Shown: positions 15,134 to 23,855, numbered from the stretch's first letter. The stretch is DNA of 26,748 nt from Deltaproteobacteria bacterium (GCA_026388345.1 JAPLJY010000090.1:1-26748), one strand, 5' to 3'. Notes: generated by a model not told the origin, from the letters alone. Numbers and translations: made by a program.

Positions 15134-17767
15134 TCAATCAGGGATCCTGTAATTCTTCTCATGGAAGAGCCGAAGACACGCATCAACCACTTCCGAATCG
15201 TAGTGGACCCCTTTGTTCTTGGTAATCTCATTCAAAGCGTTATCAACTCCCAAAGCTGGTCGATAGGGACGATGCGACGCCATGGCCTCCACCACATCGG
15301 CAACGGAGAGAATCCGTGATTCCAAAAGAAGATGATCCGCTTTCAGACCGTTCGGATAGCCGGAACCATCAATCCTCTCGTGATGTTCAAGAACCATCCT
15401 GGCAACGGGCCAGGAAAATTCTATGTCTTTCAGGATGTTATAACCGCTCTGCACATGTGTCTTTATAAGACTGAACTCCAGCTCCGTCAGTTTCGTTGGT
15501 TTACTTAGGATTTCCGCGGGAACAGATATCTTGCCCAGATCATGAATTGTCGCCGCCATGCGGATGCTCTCGATCTGATCGCTTGAAAGATTCATCTCCG
15601 TGGCAATGGCGCGGGCCAGGTCGGCAACCCTCCGCTGATGACCCGCCGTGTATGGATCCCTTGTTTCAACGGTCACGGCAATGGCCTGAACGGTCGCCCT
15701 CAAGGATTTCCTCAGCCGCTCATAGCTCTCTTTCCGATCTGTTATATCCTCGAATAACGCCACAAAGTAACTCACCTCGCCATCCCGTTTGCGGACACAT
15801 CCGACCGCCAAGCGGACCCATATAACCTCGCCGTTTTTCCGGATAAAACGTTTATCCATCATGTAACTATCAATTTCTCCTGCCAGAACGCGGTTGAATT
15901 GTTCAACATCAGCATCAAGATCCTCGGGTTGCGTCAATTCAGCCCAAGTCATGTCTTGGAGTTCTTGAAATGAATAACCAAGAAGGGCCGACAGGCGATC
16001 ATTTCCCATAAGCCAGCCCTTTGCCGGAGATGTTATGGCAATACCGATGAGAGGCAATTCAAAGTAACTTCGGAAGCGTGCCTCATTTTCCCGCAACGCA
16101 TCCTCTACCTGCTTGCGCTCGGCAATATCCCGGGTTACACCCAAAATTCCCACTGGTTGCTGATTCTCGTCCCGGATAAAGGAAAACTTCACCTCCGTCC
16201 ACACAGTGGTTCCATCTTTTCGCATGGTTTCCAGTTGAAGCGTCCTGGATATGGAAATATCTCCATGTTCGGATTCTTCCAGTTGGGTAACCTCGGACAG
16301 TGTCCTCATGGCCAAGTCCCAGGAGGAAGGCGTCATTGATTCAATTGGCCGTTGTTTCAACGCCTCTTCCGGCTCGTATCCCCTCAGGATTTTGACAGAA
16401 GGGCTGATATAGGTGTAATTTAGATTCATATCCAGAACGAAGATGACATCATTGATGTTTTCGGCCAGCAGGCGATATTTGCTTTCACTTTTCTTCAAAG
16501 TCTCCTCTGTCTGCCTTCGCTCCGTAATATCGACGATCGCTCCCCTGAGTCCCACCGGCTTTCCATCACTGAAAATGACACTTGATATGACGATGGCCGG
16601 AAGGACGGACCCATCCAGCCTCTTTAATGTATATTCTGTGCCTTCTACCTGCTCCCCTTTCAACAGCCTCTGAATGTTCTGAGCAGATTTATCAACTTCT
16701 TCAGGCGAAAGGAGCTGCCATGTTTTAAAACCTTTTTTTAAATCCTCTTCTGTACCTCCAAAAGTTTTATAAATAGCGCGGTTCGCAGAAGTAATATTGG
16801 CTTCAAAATCCATCTCATAGACCGGGATTGGCAAAAAATCAAACAGCTCGCGATATTTCTTCTCGCTCTCCCTCAGTTTTTCCTCCGCCCGCTTGCGATC
16901 CGTAATGTCACGGGCGACGGAAATGATACCGATGATCTTGCCATCGCGCATCATGGGGGATCCACTGACTTCACCGTACTTTATGGTTCCGTCCTTTGCG
17001 ATAAACCGATAAACCGTCGCCGAAATGGTTTCACCCTTTAAGACCAGACTTGTATCGGCTACAGCCTGCTCAAAAGATTCCGGCGTAAGGATATTTCCTA
17101 AATCGGAAACAGGCCGACCAATGAAATCTTGTGGTTTGTACCCCAATATTCTCTCCACGCTCGGAGATATGCTAATAATATTGATATCCGCGCCAATCGT
17201 ATAAATAACATCTGTTACATGCTCAAAACTCAGCCGATACCGCTCTTCCAATAACCTCAGCTCCTGATTGGCCGTCTCCAGATCCAGCATCTTCTTTTCA
17301 AGCTTCCGGAAGAGGACCTCGTTGTACTGCCGGAAAAACGCCATCTCTTCACCGAGAGGTTTTGGCGCCACCGGCCCAGCCGCGGATCGCTCCTCCCAGA
17401 TCTCTTTCAAAATCTGGATCAATGTTTCCGGCTCCTGGGGCTTGAGAACGAACCGATTCGCGCCGAGACTCAATGCAAATTTTTCATCTTTCGGTTCCGT
17501 ATAGGTGGCCGTGTAAAATATGAAAGGGATCCGCCGGAGATGTTCATCCTCTTTGCATTTCCTGCAAAACAGATAGCCGTCCATGACTGGCATCAGAATG
17601 TCCGAGACAATCAGGTCGGGAGGATCGGCATGGGCCCTGTCCAGGGCCTCCTGACCGTTTTTCGCCGCAATGACTTCCAACCCTTCTTCCTCCAATATAC
17701 TTTTCAGCAGATAGAGATTGGTGCTGTTGTCATCGACAATCAAGACTTTCTTTACATTCTTTTTCAT
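15134..17767 (-). CDS. REC-PAS-PAS-PAS-PAS-HD-GYP response regulator, predicted c-di-GMP phosphodiesterase (copy 2)
   Basis: The 877-residue protein has a receiver (1-125; DD12-13, D56, K109), four PAS domains (about 174-295, 300-422, 426-553, 560-680) and an HD-GYP domain (about 690-877) with HDLGK (742-746) and HHERIDGSGYP (795-805). All metal- and substrate-binding motifs are intact, so it should hydrolyse c-di-GMP. Receiver, linker and the first two PAS domains are nearly the same as in the 6257-8512 protein (PAS1-PAS2 about 87% identical by my count). PAS3 and PAS4 are unrelated to that protein's single third PAS, and the HD-GYP ends are more diverged. Its ATG overlaps the stop of the upstream receiver gene, so kinase, receiver and this protein form one coupled operon. 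Confidence 0.94.
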   Translation of the reverse strand: MKKNVKKVLIVDDNSTNLYLLKSILEEEGLEVIAAKNGQEALDRAHADPPDLIVSDILMPVMDGYLFCRKCKEDEHLRRIPFIFYTATYTEPKDEKFALSLGANRFVLKPQEPETLIQILKEIWEERSAAGPVAPKPLGEEMAFFRQYNEVLFRKLEKKMLDLETANQELRLLEERYRLSFEHVTDVIYTIGADINIISISPSVERILGYKPQDFIGRPVSDLGNILTPESFEQAVADTSLVLKGETISATVYRFIAKDGTIKYGEVSGSPMMRDGKIIGIISVARDITDRKRAEEKLRESEKKYRELFDFLPIPVYEMDFEANITSANRAIYKTFGGTEEDLKKGFKTWQLLSPEEVDKSAQNIQRLLKGEQVEGTEYTLKRLDGSVLPAIVISSVIFSDGKPVGLRGAIVDITERRQTEETLKKSESKYRLLAENINDVIFVLDMNLNYTYISPSVKILRGYEPEEALKQRPIESMTPSSWDLAMRTLSEVTQLEESEHGDISISRTLQLETMRKDGTTVWTEVKFSFIRDENQQPVGILGVTRDIAERKQVEDALRENEARFRSYFELPLIGIAITSPAKGWLMGNDRLSALLGYSFQELQDMTWAELTQPEDLDADVEQFNRVLAGEIDSYMMDKRFIRKNGEVIWVRLAVGCVRKRDGEVSYFVALFEDITDRKESYERLRKSLRATVQAIAVTVETRDPYTAGHQRRVADLARAIATEMNLSSDQIESIRMAATIHDLGKISVPAEILSKPTKLTELEFSLIKTHVQSGYNILKDIEFSWPVARMVLEHHERIDGSGYPNGLKADHLLLESRILSVADVVEAMASHRPYRPALGVDNALNEITKNKGVHYDSEVVDACLRLFHEKNYRIPD

Positions 17768-18156
17768 GGCCGCATCTCTTTATGAACTTTCATGGATAGA
17801 TATTTACCCACTTGCACCTCAAAGGTATCCGGATCGATTGGTTTTTCGATATAGCCGCTGCAGCCGGCTTCCATGGCTTTCTCTCTGTCCCCCGGCATCG
17901 CATAGGATGTCACGGCAACAATCGGTGTATCGGCAAGGTCGGGATTCTCTCTTAACTGGCGTGCAACGGCGTAACCGTCCATGACGGGCAACTGGATATC
18001 CAAGAGAATCAAATCCGGCAGGATTGATGCCGCCAACTCAATTCCCTCTTTGCCATCCAATGCTGCGAAGATTTCGTAATTGCAATCTTCAAGAATGTAC
18101 CGGATAAGATAAAGATTCTGTTCATTATCTTCTATAATCAGAATTTTCCCCTTCAT
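17764..18156 (-). CDS. Single-domain CheY/DivK-like response regulator
   Basis: The 130-residue protein is a lone receiver domain. E9-D10 form the acidic pocket, D53 in LILLDIQLP is the phospho-acceptor, T88 lies in VAVTSYAM, and the conserved Lys is in SGYIEKPID. The SYAMxGDREKAMEAGCSGYIxKPID stretch is typical of DivK/hybrid-kinase-type receivers. Its ATG overlaps the kinase stop by four bases with binding site GAGGAGAAATAT, and its own stop overlaps the ATG of the REC-PAS-HD-GYP gene. The arrangement suggests a shuttle between the kinase and downstream receivers. A truncated second copy of this gene remains at 8509-8616. Confidence 0.93.
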   Translation of the reverse strand: MKGKILIIEDNEQNLYLIRYILEDCNYEIFAALDGKEGIELAASILPDLILLDIQLPVMDGYAVARQLRENPDLADTPIVAVTSYAMPGDREKAMEAGCSGYIEKPIDPDTFEVQVGKYLSMKVHKEMRP

Positions 18157-20165
18157 ATATTTCTCCTCTCTTTAGGCAGGGAGAAACCAAAAGTGCTTCC
18201 CGAACCCCATGTGCTTGTCACCCAGATTTTACCTCCCATCAGTTCTACGAGCTTTCTGGATATGGAAAGACCCAGTCCCGTACCATCATATTTTCGACTG
18301 ATCCCTGAATCGATCTGCCGGAAAGATTTAAAAATGGTTTCCATGTCTTCCGCCTTGATACCCATCCCGGTATCAATCACTTTTACAATGACGCCGCATT
18401 CATCCGCTTCGCATACGATCCTGACCGAACCTTTTTCCGTGAACTTTATCGCGTTGCTGAGCAAATTCAGCAGAATCTGCTCTACCCGGCGGGAGTCGCC
18501 CATGATGGTTTCGATTTCAGGAGAAATCTCGAATCCCAGTTCAAGTCCCTTGCTATCAGCGAGAGGACGCGTGCTCTGTTCAGCTTTTTCTATGATTTGA
18601 CGTAAATCAATCTTTTCATATGCCACCTGCAACTGTCCTGCTTCAATTTTGGAGATGTCGAGGACATCATTGATCAGCGCGAGCAGGTGTTGGGAACTGC
18701 GTCGCACCATATTCAGCTGTTTTTTCTGTTCGTCATTTAACGGTCCCACCCGCTCGCGCAGAATGATCCCGGTAAAACCGATAATGGAGTTCAGAGGGGT
18801 TCGCAGTTCGTGAGACATGGTCGCCAGAAAAGCGGATTTTAAATTATCGGCAACCTCGGCCTGCTCTTTTGCCACGGCAAGTTCCTTCAGCGTTTGTTGG
18901 AGCTCTTGTTCTCTCTTGATGCGCTCTTCAATCTCCTCCGAGAGCTTCTCATTGACCTCCTGAAGCCGCAGCGTGCGTTCCTTGACCAATTCCTCGAGAT
19001 GATCCCGATGGTCTCTGAGCTCTTTTCCCGTCGCTTCCAAGGATTGTTGCGTTTTAGCGAGGGCGCTGATCATTTCATTGTAAGCCTTGGCCAGCAACCC
19101 TATTTCATCTCCGGAACGGATTTCAATTCGACGCTCAAGATTCGAGGTTTCCGCAATATAATTCGTTTCACGAACAAACCTGTGCAGAGGGCGGACCACA
19201 AAAACATTGAGTCCGATTATGGTGATGATTGTCAACAGCAACAAGCCGACGGACAATCCTACAACCGTGATGACGACTGGACCCCGGATCTGATTTTCGA
19301 TATTCTTTGCAGGGATCAGGACAGCAATCTTCCAGTTTTGTTGGGTGGATGTCCCGAAGTAAACATAATTTCCCTTGTTTTGAATATCCAGGGAAGCAAC
19401 ACCTCGACTATTCTCCATCAGCAACTTAAAAAGTTCGGGGGAATGGTCGTTGATTTTTTTAAAAAGCATTTTCTTATCTTCACCGGCCAAAACGACGCCG
19501 TTCCCGTCCGTAAGAAATATTTTCCCGACAGGACTGGTTTTAAAATTGCTGATATAGTCCGTCAAATTGTTCAATGTGATATCGACGCCGACGACGCCGT
19601 AAAACTGACCTTTTACATCAACCAACGCCTTGACAATGCCGATATTGATATCCGAGGTCGTAAGCGATGGGTATGCATCCGTGATCATCGTATTCCCCGG
19701 ATTCTCTTTGGCCAATATATACCAGGGGCGATCTCTGGGGTCGTAACGGCTGGGGATGGCACGTTTGTGCGATCGGACGGAACTGCCGTTTTCCCGTCCC
19801 ATGTAGACGGAGTTCACATAACGATGTGTCATTCGATATGCATTGAATATGTCGATTATTTTCTGTTCGAGCGGCTGAATATTGTATTGAAAGGTCTTTT
19901 TGTCTGCCCGAAGAAAGTTGGTAAAGTTGCGATCATCCCGTGAACGGACGATTTCATTGGCCACCAAGTTATTGATGTCGCTTTCCGCTTCGGAAAAGAC
20001 ATTATTCAATGCGAAATCAATGTGCTGAAGTTGCTTGGATATGTCTTCCTGAATCGAAATCAACCTGTCATTCCATAGCTTGGTGTAAAGAATTCCTCCC
20101 AAGACAGCGGTGATGAAAATTGCGCTGCCGGTGTAAAGGACCAGTAATTTTGTCTGGAGTTTCAT
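18153..20165 (-). CDS. dCache-HAMP sensor histidine kinase
   Basis: The 670-residue inner-membrane kinase has a first TM (about 7-29), a periplasmic double-Cache domain (about 35-290, with YDPRDRPWYILAK), a second TM (about 297-323), HAMP (about 320-375), a long coiled coil (about 375-445), HisKA with H452 in SHELRTPLNSIIGF, and HATPase_c with the N box NLLSNAIKF (N571), G1 DTGMGI (598-603) and G2 GTGLGL (628-633). All kinase motifs are intact. There is no attached receiver; the receiver is the next gene, joined by a four-base overlap. The binding site is GGGGGTGA. Cache domains of this type usually bind small organic molecules; the ligand is not predictable here. It likely heads the phosphorelay to the REC-HD-GYP protein. 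Confidence 0.94.
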   Translation of the reverse strand: MKLQTKLLVLYTGSAIFITAVLGGILYTKLWNDRLISIQEDISKQLQHIDFALNNVFSEAESDINNLVANEIVRSRDDRNFTNFLRADKKTFQYNIQPLEQKIIDIFNAYRMTHRYVNSVYMGRENGSSVRSHKRAIPSRYDPRDRPWYILAKENPGNTMITDAYPSLTTSDINIGIVKALVDVKGQFYGVVGVDITLNNLTDYISNFKTSPVGKIFLTDGNGVVLAGEDKKMLFKKINDHSPELFKLLMENSRGVASLDIQNKGNYVYFGTSTQQNWKIAVLIPAKNIENQIRGPVVITVVGLSVGLLLLTIITIIGLNVFVVRPLHRFVRETNYIAETSNLERRIEIRSGDEIGLLAKAYNEMISALAKTQQSLEATGKELRDHRDHLEELVKERTLRLQEVNEKLSEEIEERIKREQELQQTLKELAVAKEQAEVADNLKSAFLATMSHELRTPLNSIIGFTGIILRERVGPLNDEQKKQLNMVRRSSQHLLALINDVLDISKIEAGQLQVAYEKIDLRQIIEKAEQSTRPLADSKGLELGFEISPEIETIMGDSRRVEQILLNLLSNAIKFTEKGSVRIVCEADECGVIVKVIDTGMGIKAEDMETIFKSFRQIDSGISRKYDGTGLGLSISRKLVELMGGKIWVTSTWGSGSTFGFSLPKERRNI

Positions 20166-20256
20166 TTTGGAGTCACCCCCGTTTCATCAGGGTGCTTATA
20201 TATACCTTGGGATCCCAGAAGCACAAACTATTATCAGTCAATCTGGATGCTTATCG

Positions 20257-20284
20257 ATTCTACTCCCAGCATCAACAAAGTCAA
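20257..20284 (-). promoter_or_regulatory. Sigma-70-type promoter of the histidine kinase operon
   Basis: On the minus strand TTGACT (20279-20284) is followed after 16 bases by TAGAAT (20257-20262); each matches five of six consensus bases. Transcription would start near 20250, about 85 bases before the kinase ATG at 20165. The rest of the 20166-20405 gap shows no gene and no clear terminator for murJ. Confidence 0.62.
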
Positions 20285-20405
20285 GGCATATTATTGTACA
20301 GAAAATCTCATCAACAGTATGGTTTCCTTTCTTGATCGGGAAGGAATGGCTTCGCCCCCCCCGGCAATGGACGAATCATCATTCCCTTTCCGGTACGCCA
20401 GGTTT

Positions 20406-21995
20406 TCATAAGGAGCGCCTGGCGAGGCGACGGCGGATCGAACCGATGGCGGTGGTGATCTCCGGGCTCTTCAGAAGGAGGGCCGCGCCGAAGAAGGCGA
20501 CGGCGCCGCCGGCGACGCAGAGGACCAGGTGGGTGAGCCTTGCGTCGAAGGGGCCGGTTATGTTCCAGGGGTAGATCATGCCGATGAGGAGGAGGACCCC
20601 CCACATGACGAGCGAGGCGACGGAAGTCCGGACGAGGGAATGGTAGAATTCCCGGTCCAGGAGTTTCCCGATCCGCCTTCTCAGGATGACCCAGAGCATC
20701 CCGACGTTCACGGCGGTGGCGATGGAGGTGGCGAGCGCCAGTCCTCCGTGCTGCAGCGGAAACATCAGCGCGACGCTGAGGACGGCGTTGACGATCAGCG
20801 CGACGATCGCGGCCTTCATGGGGGCCTTCGTGTCCTGGAGGGAATAGAAGGCCGAGACGATGATCCGGATGACGGAGAAGGCCCAGAGGCCGACGGCATA
20901 GTACAGGAGGGCCTGCGCCGTGAGCAGGGCGGATTGAATGCCGAATTCGCCCCGCTGGAAGAGAACGGAGATGATCGGGATCCGAAGCGCGATCAGGGCG
21001 ACCGTCGCCGGGATCGTGATGAAGAGAATGATCCGGAGCGAGAAGGCGATCGTCCGTTTCAATTCGTCGAACCGCCCCTGCGCGACCTGCTCGGAGAAGC
21101 TGGGGAGCGTCGCCGTCCCCACGGCGATGGCGAACACCCCGAGGGGGAGCTCGACGATCCGGTCGGCGTAGTAGAGGTAGGAGACGCTCCCGGTCGGCAG
21201 CAGCGAAGCCAGGATCGTTCCGATGAAGATGTTGATCTGGTAGATCGCCGCCCCGAAGGCCGCGGGGAGCATCAGGAGGCCGACCCGCCTCACCCCCGGA
21301 TGGCGGAAACGGAAATTCGGCTTCAGACGCACCCCCATCCGGATGAGAAAGGGCCACTGCATGGCGAGCTGGAGCGCGCCGCCCGCCATCACGCCGATCG
21401 CGAGGGCCGTGATCGGCTCCCGGAAAAAGCCGCGAAGGGTCAGCGCGGCGAGGATCATCGCGAGATTCAGCACCACGGGCGAGAGGGCCGGCGCCGCGAA
21501 GTGTCGGAGCGAATTGAGGATTCCCATGCAAAGGGCGACGAGCGAGATGAGCAGGATGTAGGGGAACATCAGCCGGGTCAGGAAGACGGCGAGGTCGTAC
21601 TGGGCGGGAGACTTGACGAAGCCGGGCGCCATGACCGTCACGATGAGCGGCGACAGAAGGACGCCCGCGAGCGAAACCGCGACCAGCAGGATTGACAGGG
21701 CCGTGAAGGCGATGTCGGCCAGTTCCAGCGCCTCTTCCCGGGTCCGGTTCTTCAGGTATTCCGTGAAAACGGGGACGAAGGAGACGGTCAGCGACCCCTC
21801 GGCGAGGAGCCGCCGGAGAAGGTTCGGGATCCGGAAGGCGACGAAGAAGGCGTCCGTCGTTAGACCCGCACCAAAAAAGCCGGCCACGATCATATCCCGG
21901 ATAAAGCCGAAGACGCGGGAGAGCATCGTGGCCATCCCCACCACGCCCGCCGCCCGGACGACCCGCGAATTTTCGGAACCGTGTGACTCGCCCAT
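20406..21995 (-). CDS. murJ: Lipid II flippase MurJ (MviN)
   Basis: The 529-residue protein is hydrophobic throughout and has the normal MurJ length, consistent with about 14 TM helices. The N-terminal signature SRVFGFIRDMIVAGFFGAG and TDAFFVAFRIPNLLRRL is diagnostic, followed by EGSLTVSFVPVF. Later PLGVFAIAVGTATLPSFSE and SAFYSLQDTKAPM are also family-typical. Members move lipid II across the inner membrane for peptidoglycan synthesis. The ATG at 21995 has TAGGTAAACTTC upstream, a modest binding site. It stands alone on the minus strand: the 355-bp gap upstream is filled by repeats, and the kinase promoter lies downstream. Confidence 0.96.
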   Translation of the reverse strand: MGESHGSENSRVVRAAGVVGMATMLSRVFGFIRDMIVAGFFGAGLTTDAFFVAFRIPNLLRRLLAEGSLTVSFVPVFTEYLKNRTREEALELADIAFTALSILLVAVSLAGVLLSPLIVTVMAPGFVKSPAQYDLAVFLTRLMFPYILLISLVALCMGILNSLRHFAAPALSPVVLNLAMILAALTLRGFFREPITALAIGVMAGGALQLAMQWPFLIRMGVRLKPNFRFRHPGVRRVGLLMLPAAFGAAIYQINIFIGTILASLLPTGSVSYLYYADRIVELPLGVFAIAVGTATLPSFSEQVAQGRFDELKRTIAFSLRIILFITIPATVALIALRIPIISVLFQRGEFGIQSALLTAQALLYYAVGLWAFSVIRIIVSAFYSLQDTKAPMKAAIVALIVNAVLSVALMFPLQHGGLALATSIATAVNVGMLWVILRRRIGKLLDREFYHSLVRTSVASLVMWGVLLLIGMIYPWNITGPFDARLTHLVLCVAGGAVAFFGAALLLKSPEITTAIGSIRRRLARRSL

Positions 21996-22116
21996 GAAGT
22001 TTACCTAATACCCGGCTGTTCCGGCAACGCTATACATTTACGATCTGCGGCCTTTGAAAATCGTGATCCCTCCGCGCGCTGGACCTTTTTCGACCCTGCT
22101 CCTCCGAGCTAAAGCT

Positions 22117-22160
22117 GCAAAGACGAAACTCGCGCTTCGCGCTTAAACAGTCGTCTTTGC
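22117..22160. repeat. Long hairpin in the murJ-yggU intergenic region
   Basis: GCAAAGACGA (22117-22126) pairs perfectly with TCGTCTTTGC (22151-22160). The 24-base loop contains a further CGCG-CTT-CGCG mini-hairpin. Together with flanking GC-rich sequence and GGGTACCCC at about 22183 it looks like a dispersed intergenic element more than a simple terminator, since no T tract follows on either strand. The 21996-22350 gap holds this hairpin, the repeat at 22195-22305, and no gene I can support. Confidence 0.6.
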
Positions 22161-22194
22161 GGGCGCTACGCTGCGGGGGCAGGGTACCCCGAAA

Positions 22195-22305
22195 AATATG
22201 AAGCCGCCGCCCGCGGGCGGCGCTTCCCGGCAAGGAGGCTGTCTGTTTTCTATTGCGCCCCTTATCCCCGCCTGCAAGGCGGGGCTGCGGGATGCGCTCC
22301 CGGTC
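22195..22305. repeat. Dispersed ~115-nt repeat, copy 2
   Basis: It matches 1915-2029 in the same orientation, sharing GAAGC, GCTTCCCGGCAAGGA, TTGCGCCCCTTATCCCC, CGCCTGCAA, GCGGGGCT and GCTCCCGGTC. Both copies hold a GCCCGC/GCGGGC-type hairpin and a CCCCGC/GCGGGG hairpin. In this copy the first palindrome is GCCGCCGCCCGCGGGCGGCG. It ends about 45 bases after the yggU stop codon (reading on the minus strand), so both copies sit just downstream of a minus-strand gene. Confidence 0.75.
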
Positions 22306-22350
22306 CAATGCGCGCTTTAAGGGATCCGATTCCAAAGTCACGCAAAGGTT

Positions 22351-22641
22351 TTACAGCGCCGCGATGAGGGCCGCGATCTCCGTTGCCTTCACCCCTTCAA
22401 CGGCGACGGTTTTCGTCCGAGATGCATGACCCGCGATGATCGCCACCCGCGCCTTCTTCACGCCGAGAAGTTCCGCCAGCAGCGCGATGCACGCCTCGTT
22501 GGCCTTTCCCTCTACGGGGGGGGCCATGATCCGGAGCTTCAGGGCGTCGTCCTGGAGCCCTGCGGGTTCGCACCGGGACGCCCGCGGGACGACCCGGATG
22601 CGGAAGACGACGCCAGTTTCGGTTTCGCGGATGGGGATCAT
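22351..22641 (-). CDS. yggU: DUF167 / YggU family protein
   Basis: The 96-residue protein matches the DUF167 family in length and sequence: RIRVVPRASR (14-23), LKLRIMAPPVEGKANEACIA (34-53), LLGVKKARVAIIAGHASRTK and the closing VAVEGV. The family fold is known but its biochemical role is not. It begins seven bases after the yggT stop on the same strand, the classic yggT-yggU pair. The ATG at 22641 has only a weak GTGATGG upstream, so translation is probably coupled to yggT. Confidence 0.93.
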   Translation of the reverse strand: MIPIRETETGVVFRIRVVPRASRCEPAGLQDDALKLRIMAPPVEGKANEACIALLAELLGVKKARVAIIAGHASRTKTVAVEGVKATEIAALIAAL

Positions 22642-22648
22642 GATGCCA

Positions 22649-22948
22649 TCACCGGAACTGATACGACAATTCGAGCAGGCTCTTCACCAGGAAGCTCTGG
22701 AGGAAGACGATCACAAGCAGGATGATGATGGGCGAAAAGTCGATGCCCATCCCCCTGATGGGGATCCGGCGCCGGATCTGGGCCATGACCGGCTCGGTGA
22801 CCTGGTGGATGAACCGGACGATCGGGTTGTAGGGATCGGGATTGATCCAGGAGAGGACCGCCCGGATGACGATGATCCACATGTAGACGGTGAGCGCGGT
22901 ATCGAGGATATGGGCGACGGCGGCGATGAAATTCCCGAGGACGAACAT
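22649..22948 (-). CDS. yggT: YggT family integral membrane protein
   Basis: The 99-residue protein has two hydrophobic stretches (about 5-32 and 70-90) around a polar centre with VIRAVLSWINPDPYNPIVRF and TEPVMAQIRRRIP, the YGGT-family core. Members are small inner-membrane proteins, some linked to osmotic tolerance or to organising envelope and division proteins; the exact role is open. A GGGAGA binding site lies about ten bases before the ATG. In many bacteria yggT follows proC directly; here proC is about 1.2 kb away on the other strand with a hydrolase gene between them. Confidence 0.92.
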   Translation of the reverse strand: MFVLGNFIAAVAHILDTALTVYMWIIVIRAVLSWINPDPYNPIVRFIHQVTEPVMAQIRRRIPIRGMGIDFSPIIILLVIVFLQSFLVKSLLELSYQFR

Positions 22949-23078
22949 CTTTATTTAGTCTCCCTTCTCTCCTCCGGGGGAGGGGATGTAGATGATGCGA
23001 TTTCCCCCGCAGCTCAAAGGCGCTTGATTTACGGTCTTGCCGACAACCGGCTGGCGAATCGCGCGGTCGCCGCGCAGT

Positions 23079-23855
23079 TCAAGCCGGCAGTGAATTCACG
23101 AAATCCGTCAGGGCCGTGTTGAAGGTCTCCGGGTTCTCCAGCATGACGTAATGTCCCGCCCCCGGAATCAGGGCGAGTCCGGCCCCGGGGATATGCGCGC
23201 CGAGGTATTCGGAGAAGGCGGGCGGCATCATCTTGTCCTCGGCCCCGCATACGACGAGCGCGGGGATCCGGATCCCCGCGACCGCCTCCGTGATGTCCAG
23301 TTTGTCGCAGGCGGTATAATCGCCGTGGATGATCTCGGGGTTCACGCGGGAGAGGTTTGCCGTGATGAGGCCGGAAAGCCGATCCCGGTTCCCCTTCGCG
23401 ACCGAAAATTTTGCGACCAGGGCGAAGATCGCGGCCGGGTCCTGTTTCAGCCCCTCGAGAATGGCCGGGTTGACGGGCATCCGGACGCCCCCGCCCACGG
23501 GGACCACCGCGGCGGCCTCGCCGTGATGGATGGCGATACTGAGGCAAATGGCCGCGCCGAGGGAGTGCCCGATCAGGACCGGCTTTGCAATCCCGATCTC
23601 TTTCAGGAGTTTCTTGACCAACGCCATATAGGCGTCGACGTCCTGCTCCCCCGATCCGGCGGACTGCCCGTGGCCGGGAAGATCGATCGCCGCGATATTG
23701 AATGTATTTTTCAGCGGGGTGTACTGTAGGATCCAATCCGTGTGATTCCCGCCGGAGCCGTGGATGAAGACCAGCGTCTTGCGGTCGGGCAGAAAACTTC
23801 CATTGTTGACCCAGCAGGCCAGTTTGCGCCCGCCGATTTCCGCGACGTGGATCAT
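23079..23855 (-). CDS. Alpha/beta-fold hydrolase
   Basis: The 258-residue soluble protein has the full catalytic triad: S98 in the nucleophile elbow GHSLG (96-100), D207 in CGAEDKMMP, and H235 in PGAGHYVM. HGSGG (32-36) provides the oxyanion hole and DLPGHGQS (58-65) is also family-typical. It lacks a signal peptide. The substrate cannot be told from sequence; esterase, lactonase or C-C hydrolase activity are all possible. An AGGAGGGTAACTGTC binding site supports the start at 23855. It stands alone between yggT and proC; no pathway partner is evident. Confidence 0.9.
   Translation of the reverse strand: MIHVAEIGGRKLACWVNNGSFLPDRKTLVFIHGSGGNHTDWILQYTPLKNTFNIAAIDLPGHGQSAGSGEQDVDAYMALVKKLLKEIGIAKPVLIGHSLGAAICLSIAIHHGEAAAVVPVGGGVRMPVNPAILEGLKQDPAAIFALVAKFSVAKGNRDRLSGLITANLSRVNPEIIHGDYTACDKLDITEAVAGIRIPALVVCGAEDKMMPPAFSEYLGAHIPGAGLALIPGAGHYVMLENPETFNTALTDFVNSLPA

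Noticed and set aside
18894..19943. 349-residue plus-strand frame opposite the histidine kinase
   Set aside because: Antisense to an intact Cache-HAMP kinase; no binding site or recognised family.
20529..21695. 388-residue plus-strand frame opposite murJ
   Set aside because: Very rich in Arg, Asp, Glu and Gly, as expected from reading a GC-rich membrane-protein gene backwards; murJ is unambiguous.
21996..22350. tRNA or small RNA gene in the murJ-yggU gap
   Set aside because: No cloverleaf or T-loop motif was found; the structure seen is better explained as hairpin repeats.
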